Source of the DNA: Paraplanobispora takensis
GTDB lineage: Bacteria; Actinomycetota; Actinomycetes; Streptosporangiales; Streptosporangiaceae
Assembly (NCBI RefSeq): GCF_016863195.1
Contig: NZ_BOOK01000030.1
Location: 124,001-188,000 of the forward strand
Length of the DNA stretch: 64,000 nucleotides
Direction of reading: 5' to 3'
Translations under genes and position numbers: made by a program
In this document: piece by piece, positions 55,163 through 62,668 of the stretch
Layout of the letters: the number at the start of each line of letters is the position of its first letter
Numbering within the stretch: the stretch's first letter is position 1
The notes under the pieces: generated by a model
The model's input: only the letters and a program-made list of their open reading frames with translations
Databases searched by the model: none
Told to the model about the DNA's origin: nothing

Positions 55163-56158
55163 TTATCTCGAAATGCGGTCGGCGGTCGCGGTGAAACGCT
55201 CGCGCACGCGCCGGCGCCACAGCTCGTACGGCGGGACCCGGCCCGGGGTGCGCGGGTCGACGGCGGTGTCGTCGGCCAGGGCGACGGCGTCGGCCACCGA
55301 CAGCCCGGTGAGCACGGCCGTGGCCGCCTCGGTGTGCGGCGGCACGAACCCCGCGTGGTCGCGCGCCTTGACCGCGAACACAGCGCCCTGGGCCAGCTCG
55401 GCCCCGTGCTCGCCGGCCTGCCCGCGCAGCGCGGCCAGCGCCCCGGCGTCGCAGCCGCCGGCGAACGCCGCGGCCAGGCCCACGCCGCTCCACAGGTCCG
55501 CCCGGCGGTGGGAGGCGAAGCGGCGCACGGCCGCCGCGACGTCCTGCACCTGCGCGCCGTGGATGAACCACAGGGCGCGGCCCACGCCCTGGTCCACCGC
55601 GCGCGGGAAGTAGTCCGGGGCCCCGTCCCACGGGTAGGGCCGGGGCACCTTCTGCCCGTCGACCCAGGTGCGGGTGTCGAAGTAGGCGCGGTCGAAGCCG
55701 TAGCCGTCGACCGCCAGCCAGCTCATCGTCGGGTGGTAGGGCACCCCGTCCATCTCGGGGACCGCCTTCTTCCACAGCACCCTGGGCAGGCGCGCCATGG
55801 CGAAGCCGATGCCGATGTAGGTCAGGAAGATGTGCGGCCGGCCCGGTCCCGCCATCAGGTCGCGGGTACGGTGCCCGCGCCCGCCTCCCATGGCGTCGAG
55901 GACCGTGAAGGCCATGGTCGCGCCCTCGTAGGCGAAGCCGCGCAACTCGACGTCGACCATGCTGAGCCTGCGCTCGACCTCCCACAGGTCCCGCCCGTCG
56001 ATGCCCCACTCGAAGCCGCACACGACCGCCTGCGGGATCGCCTCCAGCCGCCGCACCTCCGCCGAGGGGGCGGCGGGGAAACCGCGCGCCCCGAATGTCA
56101 CGTCCTTCAGGGACGGCGCCAGCACGAGCCTGCGGATCGCTCCGGGAAGCGTTGACAT
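55163..56158 (-). CDS. Enediyne protein E2 (DUF1702)
   Basis: 331 aa, second DUF1702 protein: RRLSMVDVELRGFAYEGATM, FLTYIGIGFAMARLPRVLWK, VDGYGFDRAYFDTRTWVDGQ, AVDQGVGRALWFIHGAQVQD and HRRADLWSGVGLAAA. Compared with E3 the N-terminal ILTP element reads LVLAPSLKDVTFGARGF. GAGGAGG five bases before ATG 56158 gives a clear start. First gene of the core operon. Function in warhead formation conserved but unknown. Confidence 0.9.
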   Translation of the reverse strand: MSTLPGAIRRLVLAPSLKDVTFGARGFPAAPSAEVRRLEAIPQAVVCGFEWGIDGRDLWEVERRLSMVDVELRGFAYEGATMAFTVLDAMGGGRGHRTRDLMAGPGRPHIFLTYIGIGFAMARLPRVLWKKAVPEMDGVPYHPTMSWLAVDGYGFDRAYFDTRTWVDGQKVPRPYPWDGAPDYFPRAVDQGVGRALWFIHGAQVQDVAAAVRRFASHRRADLWSGVGLAAAFAGGCDAGALAALRGQAGEHGAELAQGAVFAVKARDHAGFVPPHTEAATAVLTGLSVADAVALADDTAVDPRTPGRVPPYELWRRRVRERFTATADRISR

Positions 56159-56429
56159 TGTGCCCTCCTCATCGTCCGGCAGCCATGCGTGCGGGCGCCC
56201 GTCCCGCCGGGCGCGGAGGGACCCGGCCGGAACGGCCGACGGTCACGGGAAATCGCCCGGTCGTTCGCCTTCATAAGGATGCGTCGGAGAGGAGGGATCG
56301 ACTTTTCGCAAAATGCGGGGATATCCGGAATTGCAGCTGGGCCGGTCCGGCACAGCACTCGAAGAGAAACGCGGCACGGCCCCGGTCCGCGGGGCGGCGG
56401 CCCGGATATCGGGCGCGCCCGCCCTACGG
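56159..56429 (-). promoter_or_regulatory. Core-operon promoter region
   Basis: 271 bases between the LAL regulator stop and the E2 start, no gene. Contains CGCA-AAA-TGCG (56307-56317) in an AT-richer patch and GAGGAGG as E2 RBS. It should hold the main promoter of the 13-kb core operon. Confidence 0.45.
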
Positions 56430-59204
56430 TCAGATGGAGGCCTGGTCGCCGAACTCCAGCACCAGCGGCAGGTCGGCCCGCTGGCTGATGTTGAGCTTGC
56501 GGTAGGTGCGGGTCAGGTGCTGCTCGACGGTGCTGATCGTGATGTACAGCTTGGCCGCGATCTCGCGATTGGTGTAACCGGCCGCGGCCAGGACCGCGAC
56601 CCGGCGCTCGGCGTCGCTCAGCACGCCGATCAGCTCGCCGGACAGCGGGGAGGAGGCCGTCCCCGTGCCGTCCGCCCGGGCCAGCGCGCCGATCATCGGC
56701 TCGGCCCGGCACTCCCTGGCCACCGCCTGGGCCCGCCCGGCGATCGTCCGGGCACGGCGGTACTCGCCGAGGGAGTCGTAGACCTCGACGAGGTCGAGCA
56801 GCGCCCGGGCCAGCTCGTACTTGTCCCCGGCCATCTGCAGGTACTCGGTGGCCTGGCGCAGCAGCGCCGGACGGCGCGCCGGTTCGGAGGTGGCGGCCAG
56901 CAGCCGCAGGGCGATGCCCTTGCCCCGGCGGGCGTCGGGACCGCACAGGTCCAGATGCGCCTGGATCAGCTGCCGGGCCTCCTCCGTCTCCCCCATCCGC
57001 AGGCACGCCTCGCCCGCGTCGGCCCGCCAGGGGATCAGCCCCGGCGTGTCGAGGTTCCAGGCGACCATCAGCTCGCCGCAGCGCTGGAAGTCGCGCAGCG
57101 CCAGCGCGAAGTACTCCGTCGCCAGGCCGTAACGGCCCCGCGCGTGCAGATAGTGCAGGCCGTACCGGGTCTGGAACATGGCCTCGGGGACCGGCCGGTC
57201 GAGGTGCTCGCGCACCGCGTCGTACTTGCCCATCGCCGTCAGCGCGAGGATCAGGCTGCTCAGCGGCCCGCCGATGGCCACCCCCCAGCTGCTCATCGGG
57301 ATGCTGTCGAGCGCGAGGCGCGCGTGGTGCTCGGCGGCGGGCATGTCGCCCTGGCGGATCGCGATCTCGGCGCGGATGGCCGCCAGGCGGGCCTGCCGGC
57401 TCGGCGCCTGCCGCGAGGAGGCCTCCACGGCGAACAGGTCGCACCAGGGGGCGGCCCGGTCGCAGCGTCCGGCGTAGGTGAGCGCCAGCAGCGCGTTCTC
57501 CACGGTGTCCAGCGTCATCTCGTCGAGACGGGAGTCCTCCAGGATCCGCTCGACGGTGCTCATGCTCCCCTCGCGCGGCCCGCGGGTCAGCACCTCGGCC
57601 AGGGCCAGCGTCGACTCCAGGCGCTGGCTGACGGCCACCGAGACCATGTTCGCCAGCCCCCACTCCCCCGTCGTGCGCCGCAGGTGGTTGAGGAAGGGCG
57701 GGTAGGTGGCCCGCAGCCACAGCCGGGCCACGACGAGCTCGGCGGTCGTCTCCTGGTCGACGGCCTCCGCCGCCCCGTTGAGCTGCTCCAGCACGTCGCG
57801 CGCGTCGTCGAAGCGGCCGTGCCACAGCAGGGCCCGCGCCAGCACGACGGCGTCGCCGCCGCGCAGGCTCCCCCGGTTCATCGCCTCGGCGAGCTCGGAC
57901 AGGTGCCCCTCGGGCGCGGCCGGATTGATGCGCCACTCGGCCCGCACCAGCATCGTCATGATCTTCGAGCGGTGGGTCTCGTCCGCGCACTCGCTCCAGG
58001 CGCGGCGCAGGTACGCCACCGCCGACTCCACGTGCCCGTCGCGCAGGGCGTTCCTGGCGGCCTCCTCCAGGACCGGGACGACCCAGGACGCCTCGACCGT
58101 GTCGGCGTTGAGGAGGTGCTCGGCGATCACCGACGGCGTCAGGCCCCTGGCGTAGACCAGCTCGGCCGCGCGGCGGTGCAGCTCCCTGCGGTCCCGGACG
58201 TCCATCCCGGCCAGAACGATCTCCCTGACCGCCTCGTGGCGGTAGCGGCCCGAGGCCAGCAGCCCGGCGGCGCCGAGGGAGAGCAGCTCCCCGCTGATGT
58301 CGATCGCGGGCAGGTCCAGCAACCGGTCCAGGCCCTCCGACTCCCCGAGGATCGCCAGGCCGCGCGCCACCAGCGCGGTCCTGGACCGGCCGCGCTGCAG
58401 GCACGACAGCACGGCCTGGCCGAACTGCTCGCCGACGACGACGTCGGCGGGCCGCTCACCCGCGGCGCGGACGAAGTCCTCGTGGTCGTCGGCCAGGGCG
58501 CCGGCCAGCAGGGGGTTGCCGCCGCTGAGGGCGTACCACCTGTCGGCGAGACGCTCGGTGACCTCGACGCCCGCCCTGGCGACCACCAGCGCCGCCACTC
58601 CGGTGCGCGACAGCGGCGCCAGCCGGATGCGGCGGCAGTGGGGCTGGCGCAGCAGGTCGGTCTGGAAGTAGGCGTCGGTGTAGCGACCCCGGTCGGCGTG
58701 GCCGAACACGAGCATGATCCGCGCGTTCCTGACCCGCCGGGCCAGGTACACCAGGCACAGCAGCGAGGCGCGGTCGGCGTGGTGCACGTCGTCGACGACG
58801 ATCACCAGGGGATAGCGCTCCGCCAGGTCCAGCAGGACGCTGCACAGTGCGTGCACGACCTGGGCGTCGATCTGGCGCTCGGCCTCCCCGTCCATCACCG
58901 ACACGGCGCGCGCGCCCTCCTCCAGCAGCGCCAGCGCCCGGTCGCGCACCGTCGTCACCAGCGGCGCGTCCTGGATCAGCTGGCGCATCACGCCCAGCGG
59001 CAGATCGCGCTCCACGCGTGATCCCGTCGCCGCGACGGCCAGGGCGCCCAGCTCGATGGCCTGCTCGGCGATCGAGCGCAGCAGCGTGCTCTTGCCGACG
59101 GCGACCGCACCACCGACCAGAGCGATCCTCCCCCGCCCCATGACCGCGTTGGCCAGGAGCTCCTCCAGGGAGGTCAGTTCCTCTTTGCGCTCGATCAGAC
59201 CCAT
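56430..59204 (-). CDS. LAL-type LuxR regulator (AAA ATPase + LuxR HTH)
   Basis: 924 aa from ATG 59204 (GGGAG six bases upstream; ATG 59210 also possible). N-terminal AAA-type ATPase: Walker A VGGAVAVGKSTLLRS, Walker B LVIVVDDVHHAD. A long helical TPR-like middle, and a C-terminal LuxR HTH: LSDAERRVAVLAAAGYTNRE, IAAKLYITISTVEQHLTRTY. Large ATP-binding LuxR regulators commonly activate polyketide clusters. It is directly upstream of the core operon on the same strand and downstream of leuA, so pathway-specific activation is likely. Confidence 0.92.
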   Translation of the reverse strand: MGLIERKEELTSLEELLANAVMGRGRIALVGGAVAVGKSTLLRSIAEQAIELGALAVAATGSRVERDLPLGVMRQLIQDAPLVTTVRDRALALLEEGARAVSVMDGEAERQIDAQVVHALCSVLLDLAERYPLVIVVDDVHHADRASLLCLVYLARRVRNARIMLVFGHADRGRYTDAYFQTDLLRQPHCRRIRLAPLSRTGVAALVVARAGVEVTERLADRWYALSGGNPLLAGALADDHEDFVRAAGERPADVVVGEQFGQAVLSCLQRGRSRTALVARGLAILGESEGLDRLLDLPAIDISGELLSLGAAGLLASGRYRHEAVREIVLAGMDVRDRRELHRRAAELVYARGLTPSVIAEHLLNADTVEASWVVPVLEEAARNALRDGHVESAVAYLRRAWSECADETHRSKIMTMLVRAEWRINPAAPEGHLSELAEAMNRGSLRGGDAVVLARALLWHGRFDDARDVLEQLNGAAEAVDQETTAELVVARLWLRATYPPFLNHLRRTTGEWGLANMVSVAVSQRLESTLALAEVLTRGPREGSMSTVERILEDSRLDEMTLDTVENALLALTYAGRCDRAAPWCDLFAVEASSRQAPSRQARLAAIRAEIAIRQGDMPAAEHHARLALDSIPMSSWGVAIGGPLSSLILALTAMGKYDAVREHLDRPVPEAMFQTRYGLHYLHARGRYGLATEYFALALRDFQRCGELMVAWNLDTPGLIPWRADAGEACLRMGETEEARQLIQAHLDLCGPDARRGKGIALRLLAATSEPARRPALLRQATEYLQMAGDKYELARALLDLVEVYDSLGEYRRARTIAGRAQAVARECRAEPMIGALARADGTGTASSPLSGELIGVLSDAERRVAVLAAAGYTNREIAAKLYITISTVEQHLTRTYRKLNISQRADLPLVLEFGDQASI

Positions 59205-59310
59205 GGCCATCTCCCGTCAGGTGACCGCCTGTCTTTCGGGGCCACTCCGGCCTCTTCACCGACCACGCTAGGGGTGGCGGGCATCGGTCCCCTATCGCCC
59301 CGCTATCACC
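59205..59310 (-). promoter_or_regulatory. LAL upstream region with CTAGGGG and CTATCGC boxes
   Basis: CTAGGGG at 59268-59274, then CCTATCGCCCCGCTATCACC at 59291-59310, which overlaps the 3' end of leuA. The CTATCGC core recurs upstream of the transthyretin-like gene (61589-61640). CTAGGGG-type sequences are typical of LuxR/LAL targets. Confidence 0.4.
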
Positions 59311-61049
59311 CGTCGCGGCCGGCCGGCCGGGTGCCCGGAACGGCCCGCGTGGCGCCGTTCGACCTCGGGCAGCGGCGGCGGGCCGGCGGGTGCGGCCGGG
59401 TGCCGCAGTCCCGCTCTGGCGACGGCGGCGCCGACGGCCGCCAGGGCCGCGCTCACCACGTCGCGCGCGATCCCGGCCCCCCAGAACGTCCGGCCGTCCA
59501 GGCCGCACTGGGCGTAGACGGCCACCTCCTCGCGCTCCCGGCCGGCCGGGCCCAGGTGGTGGACCACCCGGACGCGGACGCCCCGCTCGGCCAGAGCCGA
59601 GCGCACGGCCCTGACGGTGTCCGTCCGGCGGGGGCCGGGATCGAAGCCCTCGCCGTCGATGTGCAGGGCCGTGACCGTCCCGGCGGCCTCGGGGAACGCG
59701 GGGATGTCGGCGGAGGCGACGGCGTACTCGCGCAGGAAGGCGTCCCTGATCCGGTCGGGCGCGATCTCCCCGCCCTCGGCGTCCGCCAGCGCCTGCACGT
59801 GGCGGGCGAACTCGATCTGCAGCGCCCGGGGCAGGTCGAGGCCGTACCGCGCGCTCATCAGATAGGCGAGACCGCCCTTGCCCGACTGGCTGCTGATCCG
59901 CACGATGGCCTCGTAGGTGCGCCCCACGTCCTGCGGGTCCAGCGGCAGGTACGGCATCCGCCACGGCATCCGGGACGGGTCGGCCCCGGTCCGGGCGGCC
60001 TCCCGCTCCACGGTGTCGAACCCCTTCTTGATCGCGTCCTGGTGCGAGCCGGAGAAGGCGGTGTAGACGAGGTCGCCGCCGTAGGGGTGGCGGGGATGGA
60101 CCGGGATGCCGTTGCAGTACTCGACCGTGCGGCGGACGTGGTCGATGTCGGAGAAGTCGATGCCGGGGTCGACGCCCTGGGTGTACAGGTTCAGCCCCAG
60201 GGTCACCAGGCAGACGTTGCCCGCCCGCTCGCCGTTGCCGAACAGGCAGCCCTCGATCCGCTCGGCCCCCGCCAGCAGGGCCAGCTCCGCCGTGGCGACC
60301 CCGGTGCCCCGGTCGTTGTGCGGGTGCACCGACAGGCAGACGTGCTCGCGCCGGGAGAGGTTGCGGTTCAGCCACTCGATCCGGTCGGCGAAGACGTTGG
60401 GGGTGGAGCGCTCGACCGTCGTGGGGAAGTTCAGGATGATCGGGCGGCCGGGGCCGGGCTGCCAGAGGTCCATGACCGCCTCGCAGACCTCCAGCGCGAA
60501 GTCCGGCTCGGTGTCGGAGAAGTGCTCGGGAGAGTACTGGAAGCCGAGGTCGCACGTGCCGAGCAGGCGCTCGGCGTACTTCATCATCACCTGGGTGCCG
60601 TGGACGGCCATGTCCTTGCACTCGTCGCGGTCCGTCCCGAACACCGTCCTGCGGAAGTACGGGGAGGTGGCGTTGTAGAGGTGGACGGTGGCGCGCGGCG
60701 CGCCGCGCAGGCTCTCCACGGTGCGCTCGATCAGCTCGTCGCGGGCCTGGACGAGCACCGAGACGCGCACGTCGTCGGGGATGCGGTCCTGCTCGATGAT
60801 CATCCGGACGAAGTCGTGGTCGTCGCGGCTGGCCGCGGGGAACCCGACCTCGATCTCCTTGTAGCCCATGGCCACCAGGAGGTCGAACATCACCAGCTTG
60901 CGCTCCGGGCTCATCGGCGCGGCCAGGGCCTGGTTGCCGTCGCGAAGGTCGGTCGAGAGCCAGCGCGGGGCCGCCGTGACGGTGGCGGCCGGCCACGTGC
61001 GGTCATCGAGCGGGACCGGGGGGAAGGCGGCGTAACGGCTGGTGTCCAT
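59292..61049 (-). CDS. leuA: 2-Isopropylmalate synthase (LeuA, type II)
   Basis: 585 aa, actinobacterial long form. PRWLSTDLRDGNQALAAPMS holds the metal/substrate Arg-Asp of the HMGL-like barrel, LSVHPHNDRGTGVATAELAL the metal-ligand HxH, EGCLFGNGERAGNVCLVTLG the GxGERxG motif, and a C-terminal LeuA regulatory domain ends in AGIARDVVSAALAAVG. It condenses acetyl-CoA with 2-ketoisovalerate or a similar ketoacid. AAAGGA seven bases before ATG 61049. Located inside the cluster between a regulator and a transthyretin-like gene; either displaced primary metabolism or a pathway-specific ketoacid-extending enzyme. Domain ends are complete. Confidence 0.92.
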   Translation of the reverse strand: MDTSRYAAFPPVPLDDRTWPAATVTAAPRWLSTDLRDGNQALAAPMSPERKLVMFDLLVAMGYKEIEVGFPAASRDDHDFVRMIIEQDRIPDDVRVSVLVQARDELIERTVESLRGAPRATVHLYNATSPYFRRTVFGTDRDECKDMAVHGTQVMMKYAERLLGTCDLGFQYSPEHFSDTEPDFALEVCEAVMDLWQPGPGRPIILNFPTTVERSTPNVFADRIEWLNRNLSRREHVCLSVHPHNDRGTGVATAELALLAGAERIEGCLFGNGERAGNVCLVTLGLNLYTQGVDPGIDFSDIDHVRRTVEYCNGIPVHPRHPYGGDLVYTAFSGSHQDAIKKGFDTVEREAARTGADPSRMPWRMPYLPLDPQDVGRTYEAIVRISSQSGKGGLAYLMSARYGLDLPRALQIEFARHVQALADAEGGEIAPDRIRDAFLREYAVASADIPAFPEAAGTVTALHIDGEGFDPGPRRTDTVRAVRSALAERGVRVRVVHHLGPAGREREEVAVYAQCGLDGRTFWGAGIARDVVSAALAAVGAAVARAGLRHPAAPAGPPPLPEVERRHAGRSGHPAGRPRRVIAGR

Positions 61050-61081
61050 GGTCGGGTCCTTTACTGCTCACGCGAAGACGC

Positions 61082-61420
61082 TCAACCGAGCGAACCGAAA
61101 TAGACGGAGTACGAGTACGTCGAAAGCAGCACCTGGATCTGGTACGCCTCGGCGCCGTCCTGGATGCGGAACATGACCACTATCTCGGGGTATGCGGCGA
61201 TGAGCCCGAGGCCGGCGAAGTAACGGTCACTCTCGAATGTCATCCGGTACAGGCCGCGTTCGAGTGCGCGTCCCCGCCATTCCCGTACGCGCCCCTCGGG
61301 GTCGGTCTCGGATTTGACCTCGGTGAGCCACTGGCCGCTGCCGGCATGCTCGATGCGCACGTGGACGCCTGCGGCCGGGCGACCGTACACACCGTCCAAC
61401 GCCTGTACAGCAATACCCAT
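61082..61420 (-). CDS. Transthyretin-like protein lacking HIU-hydrolase residues
   Basis: 112 aa. It follows the 5-hydroxyisourate hydrolase/transthyretin fold: VQALDGVYGRPAAGVHVRIE, ETDPEGRVREW, GLYRMTFESDRYFAGLG, YPEIVVMFRIQDG, VLLSTYSYSVYFGS. But active-site positions differ: first His (HVLD in the enzyme) is Gln (VQALD), the His of HYHVPLLLS is Gln (YQIQVLLS), and the Arg of YSTYRGS is Phe; only the TDxxGR Arg is kept. Urate chemistry is therefore unlikely; a binding or new catalytic role is inferred. No signal peptide. 32 bases upstream of leuA, same operon. Confidence 0.8.
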   Translation of the reverse strand: MGIAVQALDGVYGRPAAGVHVRIEHAGSGQWLTEVKSETDPEGRVREWRGRALERGLYRMTFESDRYFAGLGLIAAYPEIVVMFRIQDGAEAYQIQVLLSTYSYSVYFGSLG

Positions 61421-61857
61421 CTCACCGTCACCTGTCCAAGGGGGCCGTCCGAGCGAGCCGTCTCCATCGCCTCCGCCCGCCGCTCGCCGGCGATCCGGGC
61501 GGACGCGCCGGCTCGATGGTCTTGATCGTCCGGGTGGCCTCACCAAGGCGCCGGGCCACCCGGACTCCTTGCCAGGGTCGCGCGCGCCGCTATCGCCGCG
61601 CCTTCGGTCCGCTATCGCCGGGCCCCGTCCGCGCGATAGCGGGCCGAAGGCGCGGCCTGCCCGGCCCTGCCAACATTCCGGAAAAATGCCCTCTTGTGTC
61701 CGGGGAGGCCTCGCCATCCCCCCTCCGGCCTGCGCTGATGCCTGCCCGGAAGTGAGCCGATATGGAGCGGATGGCGGCCGTTGTCAGCGTGATTGCCGAT
61801 CGCCCCTGGCGGCCGGCGCAACCGATGCGCCGCCGCGACGACCATGGAGGTAGGCAA
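61421..61857. promoter_or_regulatory. Divergent region with 23-bp inverted repeat containing GCTATCGC
   Basis: Arms 61596-61618 and 61633-61655 (CCGCGCCTTCGGYCCGCTATCGC, one G-T-type mismatch) with a 14-base loop. GCTATCGC occurs at 61589-61596, 61611-61618 and inverted at 61633-61640. No credible gene in this 437-base region. It could be an operator array for the transthyretin/leuA/LAL transcript or a strong hairpin insulating the two divergent genes. Confidence 0.55.
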
Positions 61858-62076
61858 ATGAGCGCCGGTGTCAACAGGAACGTTACGCGTCTGGTCATCT
61901 CGATCGTCTCAGCCGTCGCCCTCAGCGGCGTCGCCGGCGCGGGCGTCGCCGTCGCGCAGGCCGCGGACTCACAGCCGGTCCTGCAGTACGGTGACGACAC
62001 CCAACCCAACAGCGTGCCCACGCCCACACCCACGCCGTCGCCGACCCAGTTCGGCACCCCCTGGGGCCAAGGCTGA
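61858..62076 (+). CDS. Small secreted Pro/Thr-rich peptide ending PWGQG
   Basis: 72 aa. GGAGG about seven bases before ATG 61858. Signal peptide TRLVISIVSAVALSGVAGAG with cleavage near AQA-ADS. The mature ~37 residues read DSQPVLQYGDDTQPNSV, a PTPTPTPSPT spacer and the end QFGTPWGQG. Aromatic-Pro-Gly end and export recall the repeat peptide at 31677. Not a recognised family. Convergent or downstream partners are not evident; the SARP gene lies 592 bases on. Confidence 0.65.
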   Translation: MSAGVNRNVTRLVISIVSAVALSGVAGAGVAVAQAADSQPVLQYGDDTQPNSVPTPTPTPSPTQFGTPWGQG

Positions 62077-62668
62077 TGCGTTCTCGGCTGGAGCAACATC
62101 GCCGCCACCGACCGCTGCCGCGGCCATCCCGCAGACAGTCTTCAGCTACTCGGTCTCACAACATGAGAACGCTTCGGCCCTGCCCCCGGGGCTGATCGAC
62201 CCCGGCACCGCCGCACCCGCACTCCATCGGCCTCCGCACGAACCCGCCAGCCGGGCTCGCACGGGGGCCGTCGCATGCTCCCCCTGACGCGGCCCCGCGA
62301 TCATTGACACGCAGGAAACGCCGGTCGAAGCCTTTCGACACATCTCACCCGGATCGCTCAATAGGGGCTGATCGTGACGAGTAAAGCAAAAGGTGAACCC
62401 GGTGTAGAATACACGATCGTCTAGTCACACGTCGGTCGGGACTGTACCATCCAAGGCGAAACTGACAGGCAGGTGAGGACGACCGTCATGTCGAGCGTGC
62501 AGATCTTGGGGTGAACCGTATCTTTGCGTGCCATGGCCAGGAAGTGGCGCCGCCGATCGCGGACGATCGGCAAAGTGGCCTCTTTCCGGAATTCGCATCG
62601 TGCACCTCTCGGCAACATAAGAGCGAGGATTCTCGCCATAAGAGTGGCGCCTCTTCGAGGAGATGCGT
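62077..62668 (+). promoter_or_regulatory. 592-bp non-coding region upstream of SARP gene
   Basis: No credible gene. Contains GTGT-AGAAT-ACAC (62402-62414, includes a TAGAAT -10-like hexamer), a GCGAG-GATT-CTCGC hairpin (62622-62635) and two copies of CATAAGAG at 62616-62623 and 62637-62644, 21 bp apart, just before the RBS GAGGAG (62657-62662). Direct repeats at two helical turns are typical of SARP-like binding sites. Confidence 0.45.

Noticed and set aside
61596-61655. Rho-independent terminator
   Set aside because: The strong inverted repeat lies upstream of both neighbouring genes, so it does not follow a coding region; kept as a regulatory candidate.
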